This document shows, piece after piece, positions 7,208 through 14,923 of a stretch of 64,000 nt of DNA. The notes beneath the pieces are model-generated. The model saw only the letters and a list, made by a program, of their open reading frames with translations. It was not told the DNA's origin and did no database searches. Both the position numbers and the translations under genes were made by a program. Positions within the stretch are counted from its first letter, which is position 1; every line of letters begins with the position of its first letter. This DNA is from Desmonostoc muscorum FACHB-395 (GTDB lineage Bacteria; Cyanobacteriota; Cyanobacteriia; Cyanobacteriales; Nostocaceae): positions 1 to 64,000 of the forward strand of contig NZ_JACJSF010000034.1 of the NCBI RefSeq assembly GCF_014698035.1. Direction: 5' to 3'.

Positions 7208-8299
7208 TCAATGCCATTGTTGCATTTCTACCAATTCCATACACAACTTATTAATTTCCTCTAAATCAGGTTTATGAGGGAGTGTAGATTGTTCGTAGAC
7301 AACCTCCATTTCAGCGACTAAATCTTCTGCCATTTTCATCACTTGCTCATAAGAATACTCACCCTTCAAAATAGCTCTTAAATCTTCAACATCACCAGCT
7401 ATTCTTCTATCTACAATCACTTCACCTTGACGCAATATTTCTACTCCACTGCGTAATAATCTAATGCAGTGCATCCCATGTTTGAGGTCAAAACCCGACT
7501 TTCTTTCCATTTCTGCTCTAGCCGGATTTCTATTTTCCTGCCAAGATAAATAAGCCTTCCATTCTCTTAAAGCTATTTGATAATTTTGGCTTTTTTGAAG
7601 CAGGCGGATAAAATCTTTACGGCTATTGGTTAAATTTTGAGTATATTCTAAATTTTCATCGGGTAAAGTATATTGTTTTAACACTCCTTTAAAATCAATA
7701 TCTGCCGTCAGCAATTTGTATAACTGTTCCGCTTCTTCCAAAAACTCAATTCGTCCTCTGATTAAGTTATAAAGATACTCCAGAAAAGCATTTAGCTCAT
7801 CTTTGCTGAGGGGGGCTTCGTCTTCTATGGCGAAGTCAGATGGTATTGGCTTTTTTTGTGGTGGCTTTAACAACCATTTACGATGAGTTTCCATCTTTTT
7901 GATTTGAGCAAAGGCATAACCAGTGTAAGTATGTTTTACCTTCTTACTCAAAAATAGCTGCTTATGATTAATTAAATGCTGTCCGACTGCGCTTACAAAA
8001 GGATAGTTATTTAACCAGAGCAATTCTAAAACATTGGGGTTTGCGCCCGCTAATAACAGGAGGATTTTTCTTAATTCATATATAACTGTGTCTTTGTTGC
8101 CATCCAGGAATGAAAATATTCCTGGTTCATCCCAACCAGTATCTTTTTGTTCTATACGATCAAATCCCAAGTAGTACCTTTTGGGCGCTATAAATACTCC
8201 CCGATAATCAAAGTCTGAATCAGGACGATTTAAACCATAGCCGTGGCTACCTGCCAAACCAATTAAAATAGTTCTTTGCTCAACTTCTATTCTTTCCAT
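7208..8299 (-). CDS. RlaP-like predicted nucleotidyltransferase (363 aa)
   Basis: The N-terminus has GLAGSHGYGLNRPDSDFDY, the polymerase-beta-fold nucleotidyltransferase signature G-S-x-x-Y-G followed by S-D-x-D. The rest is long and helical, as in the COG3541/RlaP family, whose substrate is not established. The size matches that family. It is convergent with the recombinase gene, 60 bases away, and so may mark the end of the element. A 13-bp hairpin lies upstream, between it and the Nif11 gene. Confidence 0.75.
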   Translation of the reverse strand: MERIEVEQRTILIGLAGSHGYGLNRPDSDFDYRGVFIAPKRYYLGFDRIEQKDTGWDEPGIFSFLDGNKDTVIYELRKILLLLAGANPNVLELLWLNNYPFVSAVGQHLINHKQLFLSKKVKHTYTGYAFAQIKKMETHRKWLLKPPQKKPIPSDFAIEDEAPLSKDELNAFLEYLYNLIRGRIEFLEEAEQLYKLLTADIDFKGVLKQYTLPDENLEYTQNLTNSRKDFIRLLQKSQNYQIALREWKAYLSWQENRNPARAEMERKSGFDLKHGMHCIRLLRSGVEILRQGEVIVDRRIAGDVEDLRAILKGEYSYEQVMKMAEDLVAEMEVVYEQSTLPHKPDLEEINKLCMELVEMQQWH

Positions 8300-8388
8300 A
8301 TCACCTGATTAAAATATAGCCATCCTAACTCACGAGTTAGGCAGGTGGGGAGATGGGAAGCAGAGTTGCTTAATTTAACAGAAATGCC

Positions 8389-8423
8389 CCTAAAGGAGAT
8401 AATGCAACGGTATCCCCTTTAGG
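8389..8423 (-). terminator. Strong hairpin between Nif11 and the nucleotidyltransferase
   Basis: CCTAAAGGAGATA (8389-8401) pairs with TATCCCCTTTAGG (8411-8423), 12 of 13 positions, with a 9-base loop. It lies 55 bases past the Nif11 stop on the minus strand. No U-run follows directly, so termination is plausible but not certain. Confidence 0.4.
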
Positions 8424-8477
8424 AACAAAACTTGTCAATTCAGTTTTTCCTATACTTTCAGTTTCCTAGAATAGAAA

Positions 8478-8711
8478 TTATCTAGGATTAAGGTGCCGTC
8501 TAGTTCCCCATCCTGGATTGACAATGGCGGCTAAATCTTCTTCTGATAACTTGTTGATTTCATTTTCCAGTTCATCAGTTGTGAAGTCATAACCACGCTC
8601 TTTAGCAATCTTGATGAAAGCTTGTGGATCAGCTGTTGCTTTAAGCTTTTGCTGCAATGCTTGATCTTTTTTTACGGCTTGAAAAAGTCGGGTAGCATTT
8701 TGCTGTGTCAT
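8478..8711 (-). CDS. Nif11-family leader-like peptide (77 aa)
   Basis: MTQQNATRLFQAVKKDQALQ followed by a conserved FIKIAKERGYDFTTDELE block is typical of the Nif11 family, which includes nitrogen-fixation-linked proteins and RiPP precursor leaders. An AGGAGA ribosome site 8 bases upstream of the ATG at 8711 decides this start over the upstream ATG at 8774. After LSEEDLAAIV, where leaders often end in a double glycine, it has a short tail NPGWGTRRHLNPR with no GG site and no Cys/Ser/Thr-rich core. No RiPP-modifying enzyme is nearby. It may be a stand-alone Nif11 protein or an orphan precursor. Confidence 0.8.
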   Translation of the reverse strand: MTQQNATRLFQAVKKDQALQQKLKATADPQAFIKIAKERGYDFTTDELENEINKLSEEDLAAIVNPGWGTRRHLNPR

Positions 8712-8997
8712 GACAAATCCATCTCCTGTTTTAAATATCAGGTTTGAATGTATGAATTTAATTTTTTTATTCACTAAATTCTGTAAAGAACTATTAGATT
8801 AAGCGTGTAAGTTTAATTTTAAAACAAATAAGATAAATGTGTGAATTTTGACAAGAAACTATAAGTTTGAGTCTAAAATATTTCTACTAGTTTATAAAAA
8901 TCATTCCTAAGATAGAAGCAGTTTTTAAATAAAAAGCATCAATTCTGATTTTTGGGTAAGCGATCGCTCGCCATCACGAATTTTGGCAAATGAAAGC
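8712..8997. other. AT-rich divergent spacer upstream of Nif11 and rplU
   Basis: No gene is seen. The stretch is AT-rich and must hold the promoters of the Nif11 gene (minus) and rplU (plus). A GCGATCGC word lies near 8961. No clear repeat or RNA structure was found. Confidence 0.4.
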
Positions 8998-9027
8998 TTG
9001 ACTTAGCACCTGTAGATAAAATAGTAT
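8998..9027 (+). promoter_or_regulatory. Candidate sigma-70-type promoter for rplU-rpmA
   Basis: TTGACT (8998-9003) and TAGTAT (9022-9027) are spaced by 18 bases. This would leave a leader of roughly 110 bases before the rplU ATG, long enough for a ribosomal-protein leader element, though no known L21 leader fold was identified. It also argues against translation from the in-frame ATG at 9026. Confidence 0.4.
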
Positions 9028-9145
9028 GTTAGATTGTCTGTCTAATTCCTGCTCGGATCAGGTAGACATATTACAAAGGCTGGCAAAAACCTCTCTACAG
9101 GAGATAAAAACCAGCTACCTGTACGGCAACCTCAAGGACAATTCC

Positions 9146-9553
9146 ATGACCTACGCAATTATTGAAACTGGCGGCAAACAAATACGAGTAGAGCCAGGGC
9201 GGTTTTATGACATTGAACTGCTTCCTACCGAACCAGATGAAAAAGTTACAATAGACTCCGTATTACTCGTGCAGCACGATGGCGCAGTCAGCATTGGACA
9301 GCCACTAGTGACAGGTGCAACTGTAGAAGGGACTGTAATGCGACATTACAGAGGTCGTAAAGTCTTGGTATACAAGATGAAGCCGAAAAAGAAAACTCGC
9401 AAAAAACGGGGGCATCGTCAGGAAATTACCAGACTTATGATTGACTCCATCACCCTTAACGGTGAAGTATTTGTTGCCCAAGGAGAAGCGGAGAAGGAAA
9501 CCCCCATTTTAGATGAGACTCCTGCCGAAGAAGTTGAAACCGCTGCTGAATAA
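9146..9553 (+). CDS. rplU: 50S ribosomal protein L21
   Basis: The protein begins MTYAIIETGGKQIRVEPGRF, the canonical L21 start; the frame is open upstream to 9026, but that part is leader. It contains the rRNA-binding core with GRKVLVYKMKPKKKTRKK and RQEITRLMIDSI. A Glu-rich tail of about 30 residues extends past the usual 100-residue core, as seen in other cyanobacterial L21 proteins. It binds 23S rRNA in the large subunit and is followed 37 bases later by rpmA, the usual pair. Confidence 0.96.
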   Translation: MTYAIIETGGKQIRVEPGRFYDIELLPTEPDEKVTIDSVLLVQHDGAVSIGQPLVTGATVEGTVMRHYRGRKVLVYKMKPKKKTRKKRGHRQEITRLMIDSITLNGEVFVAQGEAEKETPILDETPAEEVETAAE

Positions 9554-9590
9554 TAAGAAGAAGTAGATACAGATACCATAAGAGGAAATC

Positions 9591-9887
9591 ATGGCTCATA
9601 AGAAAGGAACGGGTAGTACACGCAACGGTCGCGATTCTAACGCCCAACGTCTGGGTGTGAAGCGTTATGGCGGTCAAGTTGTGCGTGCAGGAAACATTCT
9701 CGTGCGTCAGCGCGGTACCAAATTTCACCCTGGTAACAACGTCGGTATTGGTAGCGATGACACTCTGTTCGCCTTAATCGACGGTGTTGTAATGTTTGAG
9801 AGAAAGGGCAAAACCCGTAAAAAAGTTAGTGTTTATTTACCTATAACTGCTGTTGAAACAGCCCCTGCTGAAGCAGTAGCAAGTTAG
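9591..9887 (+). CDS. rpmA: 50S ribosomal protein L27
   Basis: [20 protein letters not shown] is the signature start of L27, whose N-terminal tail reaches the peptidyl-transferase centre. There is no Firmicutes-type cleavable N-extension. RVVRAGN-like and [18 protein letters not shown] blocks follow. The C-terminus has a short Ala-rich extension. An AGAGGAAATC ribosome site precedes the ATG. It forms an operon with rplU. Confidence 0.97.
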   Translation: MAHKKGTGSTRNGRDSNAQRLGVKRYGGQVVRAGNILVRQRGTKFHPGNNVGIGSDDTLFALIDGVVMFERKGKTRKKVSVYLPITAVETAPAEAVAS

Positions 9888-9892
9888 AGTTT

Positions 9893-9920
9893 TAGGGTGG
9901 GTAATAGTGCCCACCCTAAT
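9893..9920 (+). terminator. Hairpin after rpmA
   Basis: TTAGGGTGGG (9893-9902) pairs perfectly with CCCACCCTAA (9911-9920) around an 8-base loop, 5 bases past the rpmA stop. Only a weak T-rich tail follows. Probably the terminator of the rplU-rpmA operon. Confidence 0.55.
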
Positions 9921-10545
9921 TGCTAGTTAGCGCTGGCATAATGGTCAGATTTGCAATAAATATTATAAAAGTCGCTTTTTTCATCTGTTGTCCATAGATT
10001 AGTATCAGGATTATCAAAGCGCAGATATTCTTCACTAACAAAATATTAGGCATCGTATATTAAGTCTTAAGCACCAATTTTTTAGGATGTTCCAAAGTTC
10101 AGGATAGCCAGCCAGAGATAGGTTTGTTCTGAAACTCTTAGGATTAAACATCTCCATAAATTAAACGTGCGTTATCCAGAACCCTTGTATAGACGTAGCA
10201 GTGCAAAATCTCTACATTCTTCACTATGAGATTTTGCTGAAATAATACCTAAATTAGATTCTGGCTTTGAGTTACCATGAATACCTGAGAAAATGCTGAG
10301 AATTAACTAAATTTTCTCAAGGGATAAATTTATGAAAATTATGGCTTAGTTTCAATAAGCTCTCAGCCGTTATAGAGATACTTTAGATGTTCGGGATAAA
10401 TCAAACATCAGTAACAAGTGTCTGATGAAATCCTCTACAAGAAGGCATCTTCTTTATCTCAATAGCGTTTATGAATCTGCTCGGAGCTTAATTTTCTCTG
10501 AGTCAATCAATACAAAAAGAACTATCCAAAGGACGAAAGAAGACT
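9921..10545. other. 625-bp spacer before the MxKDx operon
   Basis: No convincing gene is visible; a 62-codon frame at 10425 has no coding character. A weak dyad, GATGTT (10386-10391) / AACATC (10404-10409), lies about 140 bases before the lipoprotein gene. The length suggests promoter and regulatory sites for the downstream redox operon, but none can be named. Confidence 0.35.
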
Positions 10546-10992
10546 ATGAACTGGAAAATACTTTGTTTAATTGCTGGTTTAAGCTTAACGACCAGTCTCA
10601 CTGCTTGCTCTAGCAGTCCTGCAAGCAACAATCAAATTTCCCCTGAAGCCTCTCCTGCAATGAGTAAAGATAAAGCTGGCGATGCAATGGGTAAGGATAA
10701 AGCTGGCGATGCAATGGGTAAGGATAAAGCTGGCGATGCAATGGGTAAGGATAAAGCTGGCGATGCAATGAGTAAGGATAAAGCTGGCGATGCAATGAGT
10801 AAAGATAAAGCTGGCGATGCAATGAGTAAGGATAAAGCTGGCGGTGCAATGAGTAAGGATAAAGCTGGCGGTGCAATGGGCAAAGATGCAATGAGTAAGG
10901 ATAAAGCTGGCGATGCAATGGGTAAAGATGCAATGGGTAAAGACAAAGCTGGCGATGCTATGAAGCAATCTCCGGCTTCCACCAAGCCTTAG
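10546..10992 (+). CDS. Methionine-rich MxKDx-repeat lipoprotein (148 aa)
   Basis: A lipoprotein signal peptide (MNWKILCLIAGLSLTT, then SLTAC with the lipidated Cys21) is followed by a short Ser/Pro linker. From residue 39 to 138 it is built of ten 9-residue units, M(G/S)KDKAGDA, and two 5-residue units, MGKDA. It matches the pentapeptide MXKDX repeat protein family (TIGR02953 as I recall). The mature protein has 13 Met in 128 residues, evenly spaced and exposed in a charged, probably unstructured chain. This resembles methionine-rich periplasmic proteins that serve as sacrificial oxidant scavengers, such as MrpX of Azospira. The genes downstream (thioredoxin-like, CcdA, cytochrome b, molybdoprotein) support a redox role. 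Function is inferred. Confidence 0.75.
   Translation: MNWKILCLIAGLSLTTSLTACSSSPASNNQISPEASPAMSKDKAGDAMGKDKAGDAMGKDKAGDAMGKDKAGDAMSKDKAGDAMSKDKAGDAMSKDKAGGAMSKDKAGGAMGKDAMSKDKAGDAMGKDAMGKDKAGDAMKQSPASTKP
10660..10959 (+). repeat. 27-bp in-frame tandem repeat within the lipoprotein gene
   Basis: Ten 27-bp units of the form ATG-GGT/AGT-AAG-GAT-AAA-GCT-GGC-GAT-GCA lie head to tail. Two 15-bp short units lie near 10876 and 10918. Copies are nearly identical at DNA level, including silent positions, so the array is recently expanded and likely variable between strains. Confidence 0.9.
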
Positions 10993-11104
10993 CCACAGCC
11001 TTTGCATCTCACTTTTCTTTTACTAACATTAGGGGCTGCTTACCAAGACGATCTTGAGCTAATCCCTATACTTTGGCGCTTTGACCTCAACAGGAGAAAT
11101 TCTG

Positions 11105-11713
11105 ATGAATCACAACCTGCTCCGCCGCCGTCAGTTACTTTTTTATCTTGGGTTAGGGGTTGTCGGAATCGGTGCAGCTACAACATTCTCCAACTTCAGA
11201 AAAGTGAATGCCCCTTCCATATCTCCTGCAAAAAGTAACAAGACGCAAGACTCAGAAACCATTACAGTGAAAACTCCAGCAGGTAATAATTTACCAGAGT
11301 TTCAGGGTATCAGTCAGTGGCTTAATTCTACTCCTTTGTCGATCGCTGACCTCAAAGGCAGTGTTATTCTGATCCAGTTTTGGACTTTTGCTTGTATTAA
11401 CTGCCAGCGTACCCTGCCTTACATCACTAGATGGCATAAACAGTATGAGTCGCAGGGACTCAAGGTGATTGGTATCCACACACCAGAGTTTGCTTTTGAG
11501 CGAGATCCGAATAATATAAAAAAGGCGTTACGACAACACCAAATTACTTATCCGGTTCCGGTTGATAACGAATATAAAACTTGGAACGCTTACAAAAATC
11601 AGTATTGGCCCCATATATTTATAGCCGATCGCCAGGGTTTACTACAATATGACCATATTGGTGAAGGGGCATACGAAAAAATAGAGCAAACTATCCGCCA
11701 GCTATTGGGGTAG
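11105..11713 (+). CDS. TlpA/DipZ-type thioredoxin-fold protein (202 aa)
   Basis: The start at 11105 is set by the AGGAG site 9 bases upstream. The N-terminus is a signal anchor with a twin-Arg-like motif (RRRQLLFYLGLGVVGIGAA), so the protein faces the periplasm or thylakoid lumen. The thioredoxin-like domain follows, with the redox pair C97-I-N-C100 in WTFACINCQRTLPY. The block WPHIFIADRQGLLQYDHIGEG matches the C-terminal domain of DipZ. It probably receives electrons from the CcdA-like protein encoded 8 bases downstream and passes them to periplasmic targets. Confidence 0.85.
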   Translation: MNHNLLRRRQLLFYLGLGVVGIGAATTFSNFRKVNAPSISPAKSNKTQDSETITVKTPAGNNLPEFQGISQWLNSTPLSIADLKGSVILIQFWTFACINCQRTLPYITRWHKQYESQGLKVIGIHTPEFAFERDPNNIKKALRQHQITYPVPVDNEYKTWNAYKNQYWPHIFIADRQGLLQYDHIGEGAYEKIEQTIRQLLG

Positions 11714-11721
11714 AAGCAATT

Positions 11722-12414
11722 ATGACGACTTCTACTTTATCAATTAGTCTGGCTTTATTGGGGGGAGTTTTGAATGTCCTTTCACCCTGTGTTTTACCGA
11801 TTTTACCTGTGCTATTAGGGCGCTCGCTCCAATCGCATACTTACGGCCCAGTCGCACTGGTAGGGGGATTAATCGCTGGTTTTGCGCTGGCAGGTAGCTT
11901 ACTCGGTGTAACATCAGTCTGGTTTACAGGTTTGGCTAATTTATTACGGAGTGGCGCGATCGCACTTCTTTTATTTTTGGGATTAATTGCAATTTTCCCC
12001 ACATGGAGTTACCGAATATTTACTTATATTCCAGTCGGTAATTTGGCTAAAAAACCTCCACGAATTGGACTTGTGGGTGAGTTTTGGCTAGGAACTCAGT
12101 TAGGGCTTTTGTGGACTCCCTGTGCTGGGCCGGTTTTGGGAGGAATTTTAGTCCTAGCGGCAGTTAATCATCAAGTCGCAGGTGCATTTTGGCTACTGGT
12201 TGTTTATGGAATCGGAGCAGGTTTACCTTTATTAGCGATCGCTTACGGTGGACGAGTATTCAGCCAACGAATCCTCAATCTCCGCGCCCATAGTACAGTT
12301 TTACAGCGCGTAGGTGGCGTAGCGATCGCAGCAACAGCAATTGCTATTCTTCTCGGTTGGGATGTCCAGATACAACTTTGGCTGGCTCCGTTTTTTCCTA
12401 CTCAACCTCTATGA
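11722..12414 (+). CDS. CcdA/DsbD-type membrane thiol transporter (230 aa)
   Basis: A six-helix membrane protein. The two conserved cysteines of the family sit in LSPCVLPILPVLL (helix 1) and WTPCAGPVLGG (helix 4). Such proteins carry reducing equivalents from cytoplasmic thioredoxin across the membrane. The length is typical for the CcdA/DipZ core. It lies 8 bases after the TlpA-like gene and is surely cotranscribed; the pair is a split DipZ. It could alternatively supply cytochrome c maturation, but the neighbours favour a dedicated redox relay. Confidence 0.85.
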   Translation: MTTSTLSISLALLGGVLNVLSPCVLPILPVLLGRSLQSHTYGPVALVGGLIAGFALAGSLLGVTSVWFTGLANLLRSGAIALLLFLGLIAIFPTWSYRIFTYIPVGNLAKKPPRIGLVGEFWLGTQLGLLWTPCAGPVLGGILVLAAVNHQVAGAFWLLVVYGIGAGLPLLAIAYGGRVFSQRILNLRAHSTVLQRVGGVAIAATAIAILLGWDVQIQLWLAPFFPTQPL

Positions 12415-12430
12415 GACAGCCATAAGCGTG

Positions 12431-12524
12431 CCAATTTTAGATTTTGGATTAGAAGACCCAATCCAAAAGTCTGGCTGGGAACAATCTAAAAATCTAAGAT
12501 CCAAAATTCAAAATCCAAAATTGG
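12431..12524. repeat. 94-bp inverted-repeat element inside the operon
   Basis: CCAATTTTAGATTTTG at 12431 pairs with CAAAATCCAAAATTGG ending at 12524 (15 of 16), with further AATCCAAAA/AATCTAAAA repeats inside. Similar AATCTAAAATCT words recur at about 25480-25512. The element ends one base before the cytochrome b start codon, so it replaces the normal ribosome-site region. It looks like a MITE or REP-type insertion. Confidence 0.65.
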
Positions 12525-12525
12525 T

Positions 12526-13122
12526 ATGATCTCATCTAAACGCAAAGTCCGCTCAACACCAAGTCAGACTTTTCTATCAAAGACCTTTCACTGGATTAAT
12601 ATCATCAGTCTCATGTTGATGATTACTAGCGGACTGCAAATCTATAATGCTAATCCGGTATTTGGCGGGCGTGCAGGTTGGCATTTTCCTGACTTTATCT
12701 TGCTGGGAGGTTGGCTTGGGGGTGGCAGACACTGGCATTTTGCTGCTATGTGGCTATTTTCGCTGAACTTACTTTGGTATGGGCTTTATATCTTTGTAAC
12801 TCGTCGTTGGCAGCGTCGCTTTGCCGATGGTGGTGACTTAAAAGCATTGCAAGTCAGTCAGAACCCAAAGCGCAAAAATTACGCATGGCATCGGCTAGTT
12901 TATACTGCTATCATTCCAGTGCTACTGCTGGCAATCTTGAGTGGTCTGGCGATGTACAAACCTGCCCAACTGCATTGGCTTTCGGGGCTGTTTGGTAGTT
13001 GGCAAACTCTACGCACTGTTCACTTTATCACTGTTCCCACAGTCATACTGTTTACAATTGCTCATTCCTTACTTGCCCTGAAGGTAGGAAGCATCCGTCT
13101 AGTTAAGTCTATGTTCCTGTAG
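12526..13122 (+). CDS. Membrane cytochrome b (b561/thiosulfate-reductase type, 198 aa)
   Basis: Four membrane helices are visible. Candidate heme ligands are His22 (TFHWIN), His69/His71 (GGRHWHFAAMW), His122 (YAWHRLVYT), His166 (TVHFITVP) and His180 (TIAHSLLAL). This matches the di-heme cytochrome b subunits of Ni-hydrogenases and molybdoenzymes. No Shine-Dalgarno is seen because a repeat element abuts the ATG. The next gene, 7 bases on, encodes the molybdoprotein it presumably reduces or oxidises, by exchanging electrons with the quinone pool. It is not a canonical MsrQ/YedZ protein. Confidence 0.8.
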   Translation: MISSKRKVRSTPSQTFLSKTFHWINIISLMLMITSGLQIYNANPVFGGRAGWHFPDFILLGGWLGGGRHWHFAAMWLFSLNLLWYGLYIFVTRRWQRRFADGGDLKALQVSQNPKRKNYAWHRLVYTAIIPVLLLAILSGLAMYKPAQLHWLSGLFGSWQTLRTVHFITVPTVILFTIAHSLLALKVGSIRLVKSMFL

Positions 13123-13129
13123 AGGTAAT

Positions 13130-13846
13130 ATGAGTCTGATTCTTCCCAAACGCACCTTATCCCGTCGCCAATTATTGCAACTATCTGGACTTTCAGGGGT
13201 AGGCTTTCTTTTAGGTGGCTGTGGGACAAATTTGTTCTCAGATAATCTGCGGCAAATATCTGAGCCACTAAACCAACGTCTAGAAGCACTCCTGTTAAGT
13301 CAGAAACCAGTTCCAGAATTTCCTGTTAGTGCCATAGAAGCAGACAAATTGTTAATCAATTCCTTTGACTTCACGCCGCAAATTGATCCGGCGCAGTTTC
13401 GCCTGAAGATTGATGGCGAGGTTAGTAACCCGATGCAATTAAGTATGGGGGATATTGAAAAACTTCCCTTGACTTCAATGGTAATTCGCCATGTCTGTGT
13501 TGAAGGCTGGGCTGCGATAGTTCAATGGGGAGGCGTGCGACTGCGAGACTTAGTAGCGCTGGTACAGCCGAAGTCAAACGTCCGTTATGTCTACTTTAAA
13601 TCTGCTGATGGCTACTATGAAAGCTGGGATCTTTCCTCTGCTGTACATCCCCAAACCTTGATGGCTTATCAAAAGAATGGACAACCATTATCAGTTGATA
13701 ATGGTGCGCCTATGCGCCTAGCATCCCCAATTAAACTAGGCTATAAGCAAAGCAAGTGGGTGACTCAAATTACATTCGTCAGCAATTTGTTACCTCTTAA
13801 AGGCTATTGGGAGGATCAGGGCTATGAGTGGTTTGCAGGGCTATAG
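13130..13846 (+). CDS. Tat-exported sulfite-oxidase-type molybdopterin protein, MsrP-like (238 aa)
   Basis: The N-terminus has a Tat motif SRRQLLQLSG and a following lipobox LLGGC (Cys31), so the enzyme is likely exported folded and tethered. The oxidoreductase molybdopterin domain follows, with Cys123 in RHVCVEGWAA as the expected molybdenum ligand. The GGVRLRDLV and MRLASPIKLGYKQSKWV blocks are typical of the MsrP/YedY family. It lacks the dimerisation domain of true sulfite oxidases. The partner cytochrome b is encoded just upstream. Reduction of methionine sulfoxide in periplasmic proteins is plausible; another S- or N-oxide substrate is possible. Confidence 0.82.
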   Translation: MSLILPKRTLSRRQLLQLSGLSGVGFLLGGCGTNLFSDNLRQISEPLNQRLEALLLSQKPVPEFPVSAIEADKLLINSFDFTPQIDPAQFRLKIDGEVSNPMQLSMGDIEKLPLTSMVIRHVCVEGWAAIVQWGGVRLRDLVALVQPKSNVRYVYFKSADGYYESWDLSSAVHPQTLMAYQKNGQPLSVDNGAPMRLASPIKLGYKQSKWVTQITFVSNLLPLKGYWEDQGYEWFAGL

Positions 13847-14171
13847 TCAGCGAAACAATGCCGAGTAAAGAAGTGGGAAGAGTTTGAGATTGCTACGGTG
13901 CGATAACCGCTTTCATCCTCACTTTCCGAATTTGATAGTGAGTTTTCCCTGTAGGAACTAGCATCATTGATTATGTGCTTTTAAAATAGCACCAAGACAA
14001 ATCGGCTCAATCCCAATAAGAAACCCCCTCTGCTTGCGTCATAGTAAAGTGATTACAAGCAAGAGGGGTTTCATTTTTTATTTATTGTATAGGCAGATTT
14101 TAAAGATAATGCTGGCAAAAAACCAGTTTATCTAATGTTGTGTTTATTTTCACCTGCCTACTCAGTTCAGC
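13847..14171. other. Spacer between convergent genes
   Basis: No gene is seen. It holds the hairpin terminator at 14020-14085 described separately; nothing else stands out. Confidence 0.5.
14020..14085 (+). terminator. Terminator downstream of the redox operon
   Basis: GAAACCCCCTCTGCTTG (14020-14036) pairs with CAAGCAAGAGGGGTTTC (14056-14072) with a small bulge. ATTTTTTATTTATT follows directly. This is a classical Rho-independent terminator on the plus strand. It may also serve the minus-strand pentapeptide gene beyond it. Confidence 0.75.
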
Positions 14172-14627
14172 TTATTTCCAATCGGGAATTTCGGCATCTT
14201 CTCCACCAATCCCGATTCCAGTGTTAAATATTTCGGCATCAGTAAGATTTAAATCATTCATTGATGCTTTATACACATTAGAATCGTGAATCGTAGCGCG
14301 GGTAAAATTTACTCCGTTAAGATTGGTTTGCTTCAAATTAACATTGCTTACATAAGCTGATGTTAGGTTAGCACCTGCCAAATTAGCACCTGTTAAGTCA
14401 GCACCTTCGAGGTTAGCCCCTACAAGGTTTGCTCCTTCGAGCTTCGAGCCTCTCAAGTCAGCACCAATTAAATGAGCACCACTGAGGTTAGCTCCCGACA
14501 AATTGCACTGGATACATTCCCCAGTTGAAAGCAGCTTTTGTAAATCCTGCGGATTTTCGGCTCTAACCGAGCTAGCGAAAAATAGGGGAGTTGCTAAGGC
14601 CATGGCCGCTAATAGCTGGAGTTTCAT
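14172..14627 (-). CDS. Secreted pentapeptide-repeat protein (151 aa)
   Basis: A signal peptide (MKLQLLAAMALATPLFFASS, cleavage near VRA-E) is followed by about twelve A(D/N)LxG pentapeptide units (for example SGANLSGAHLIGADLRG), which form a right-handed beta-helix. Export to the periplasm or lumen is predicted; the biochemical role is unknown. CIQC near residue 40 may form a disulfide or lie close to a redox partner. The C-terminal repeats are more diverged. The gene is convergent with the redox operon, separated by a terminator. Confidence 0.88.
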   Translation of the reverse strand: MKLQLLAAMALATPLFFASSVRAENPQDLQKLLSTGECIQCNLSGANLSGAHLIGADLRGSKLEGANLVGANLEGADLTGANLAGANLTSAYVSNVNLKQTNLNGVNFTRATIHDSNVYKASMNDLNLTDAEIFNTGIGIGGEDAEIPDWK

Positions 14628-14923
14628 ATATTTTCCCCCTTAATAATCAAGTTGCGTCCGTTCTGTCCCTCACAACTCTATTATCTCACTAAACTTCGTG
14701 AGGTCAATGTATCCTATGCGTTAACAAGTTGGTTATGATATGAACTTGCTATAATATCGAGATAAAAAATTCCATATATCCTGTTTCTGGTCGATTTTTA
14801 CCCGATAAACCCTAAAAAGCTGCCAGTGTTAAATCTCTGTTAAATATTTTTAAAGGCTGGCATAATTTGGACTTTTGATAAGTATTTATACTTTGTCAAT
14901 TGATTTGATCGTAAATTCGCAAA

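Noticed and set aside
9026-9145. N-terminal extension of L21
   Set aside because: The L21 family starts at MTYAIIETGG; the upstream ATG falls in a likely -10 box.
10425-10613. 62-codon frame before the lipoprotein gene
   Set aside because: It runs into the lipoprotein signal sequence in another frame and shows no coding character.
10585-11007. Long minus-strand frames with FILTHCIAS- or YPYSLHRQL-type repeats
   Set aside because: They are mirror frames of the 27-bp repeat in the lipoprotein gene and have no start context of their own.
13130-13846. Classical sulfite oxidase or nitrate reductase
   Set aside because: It is too short, with no dimerisation or heme domain; the features fit the MsrP/YedY branch better.
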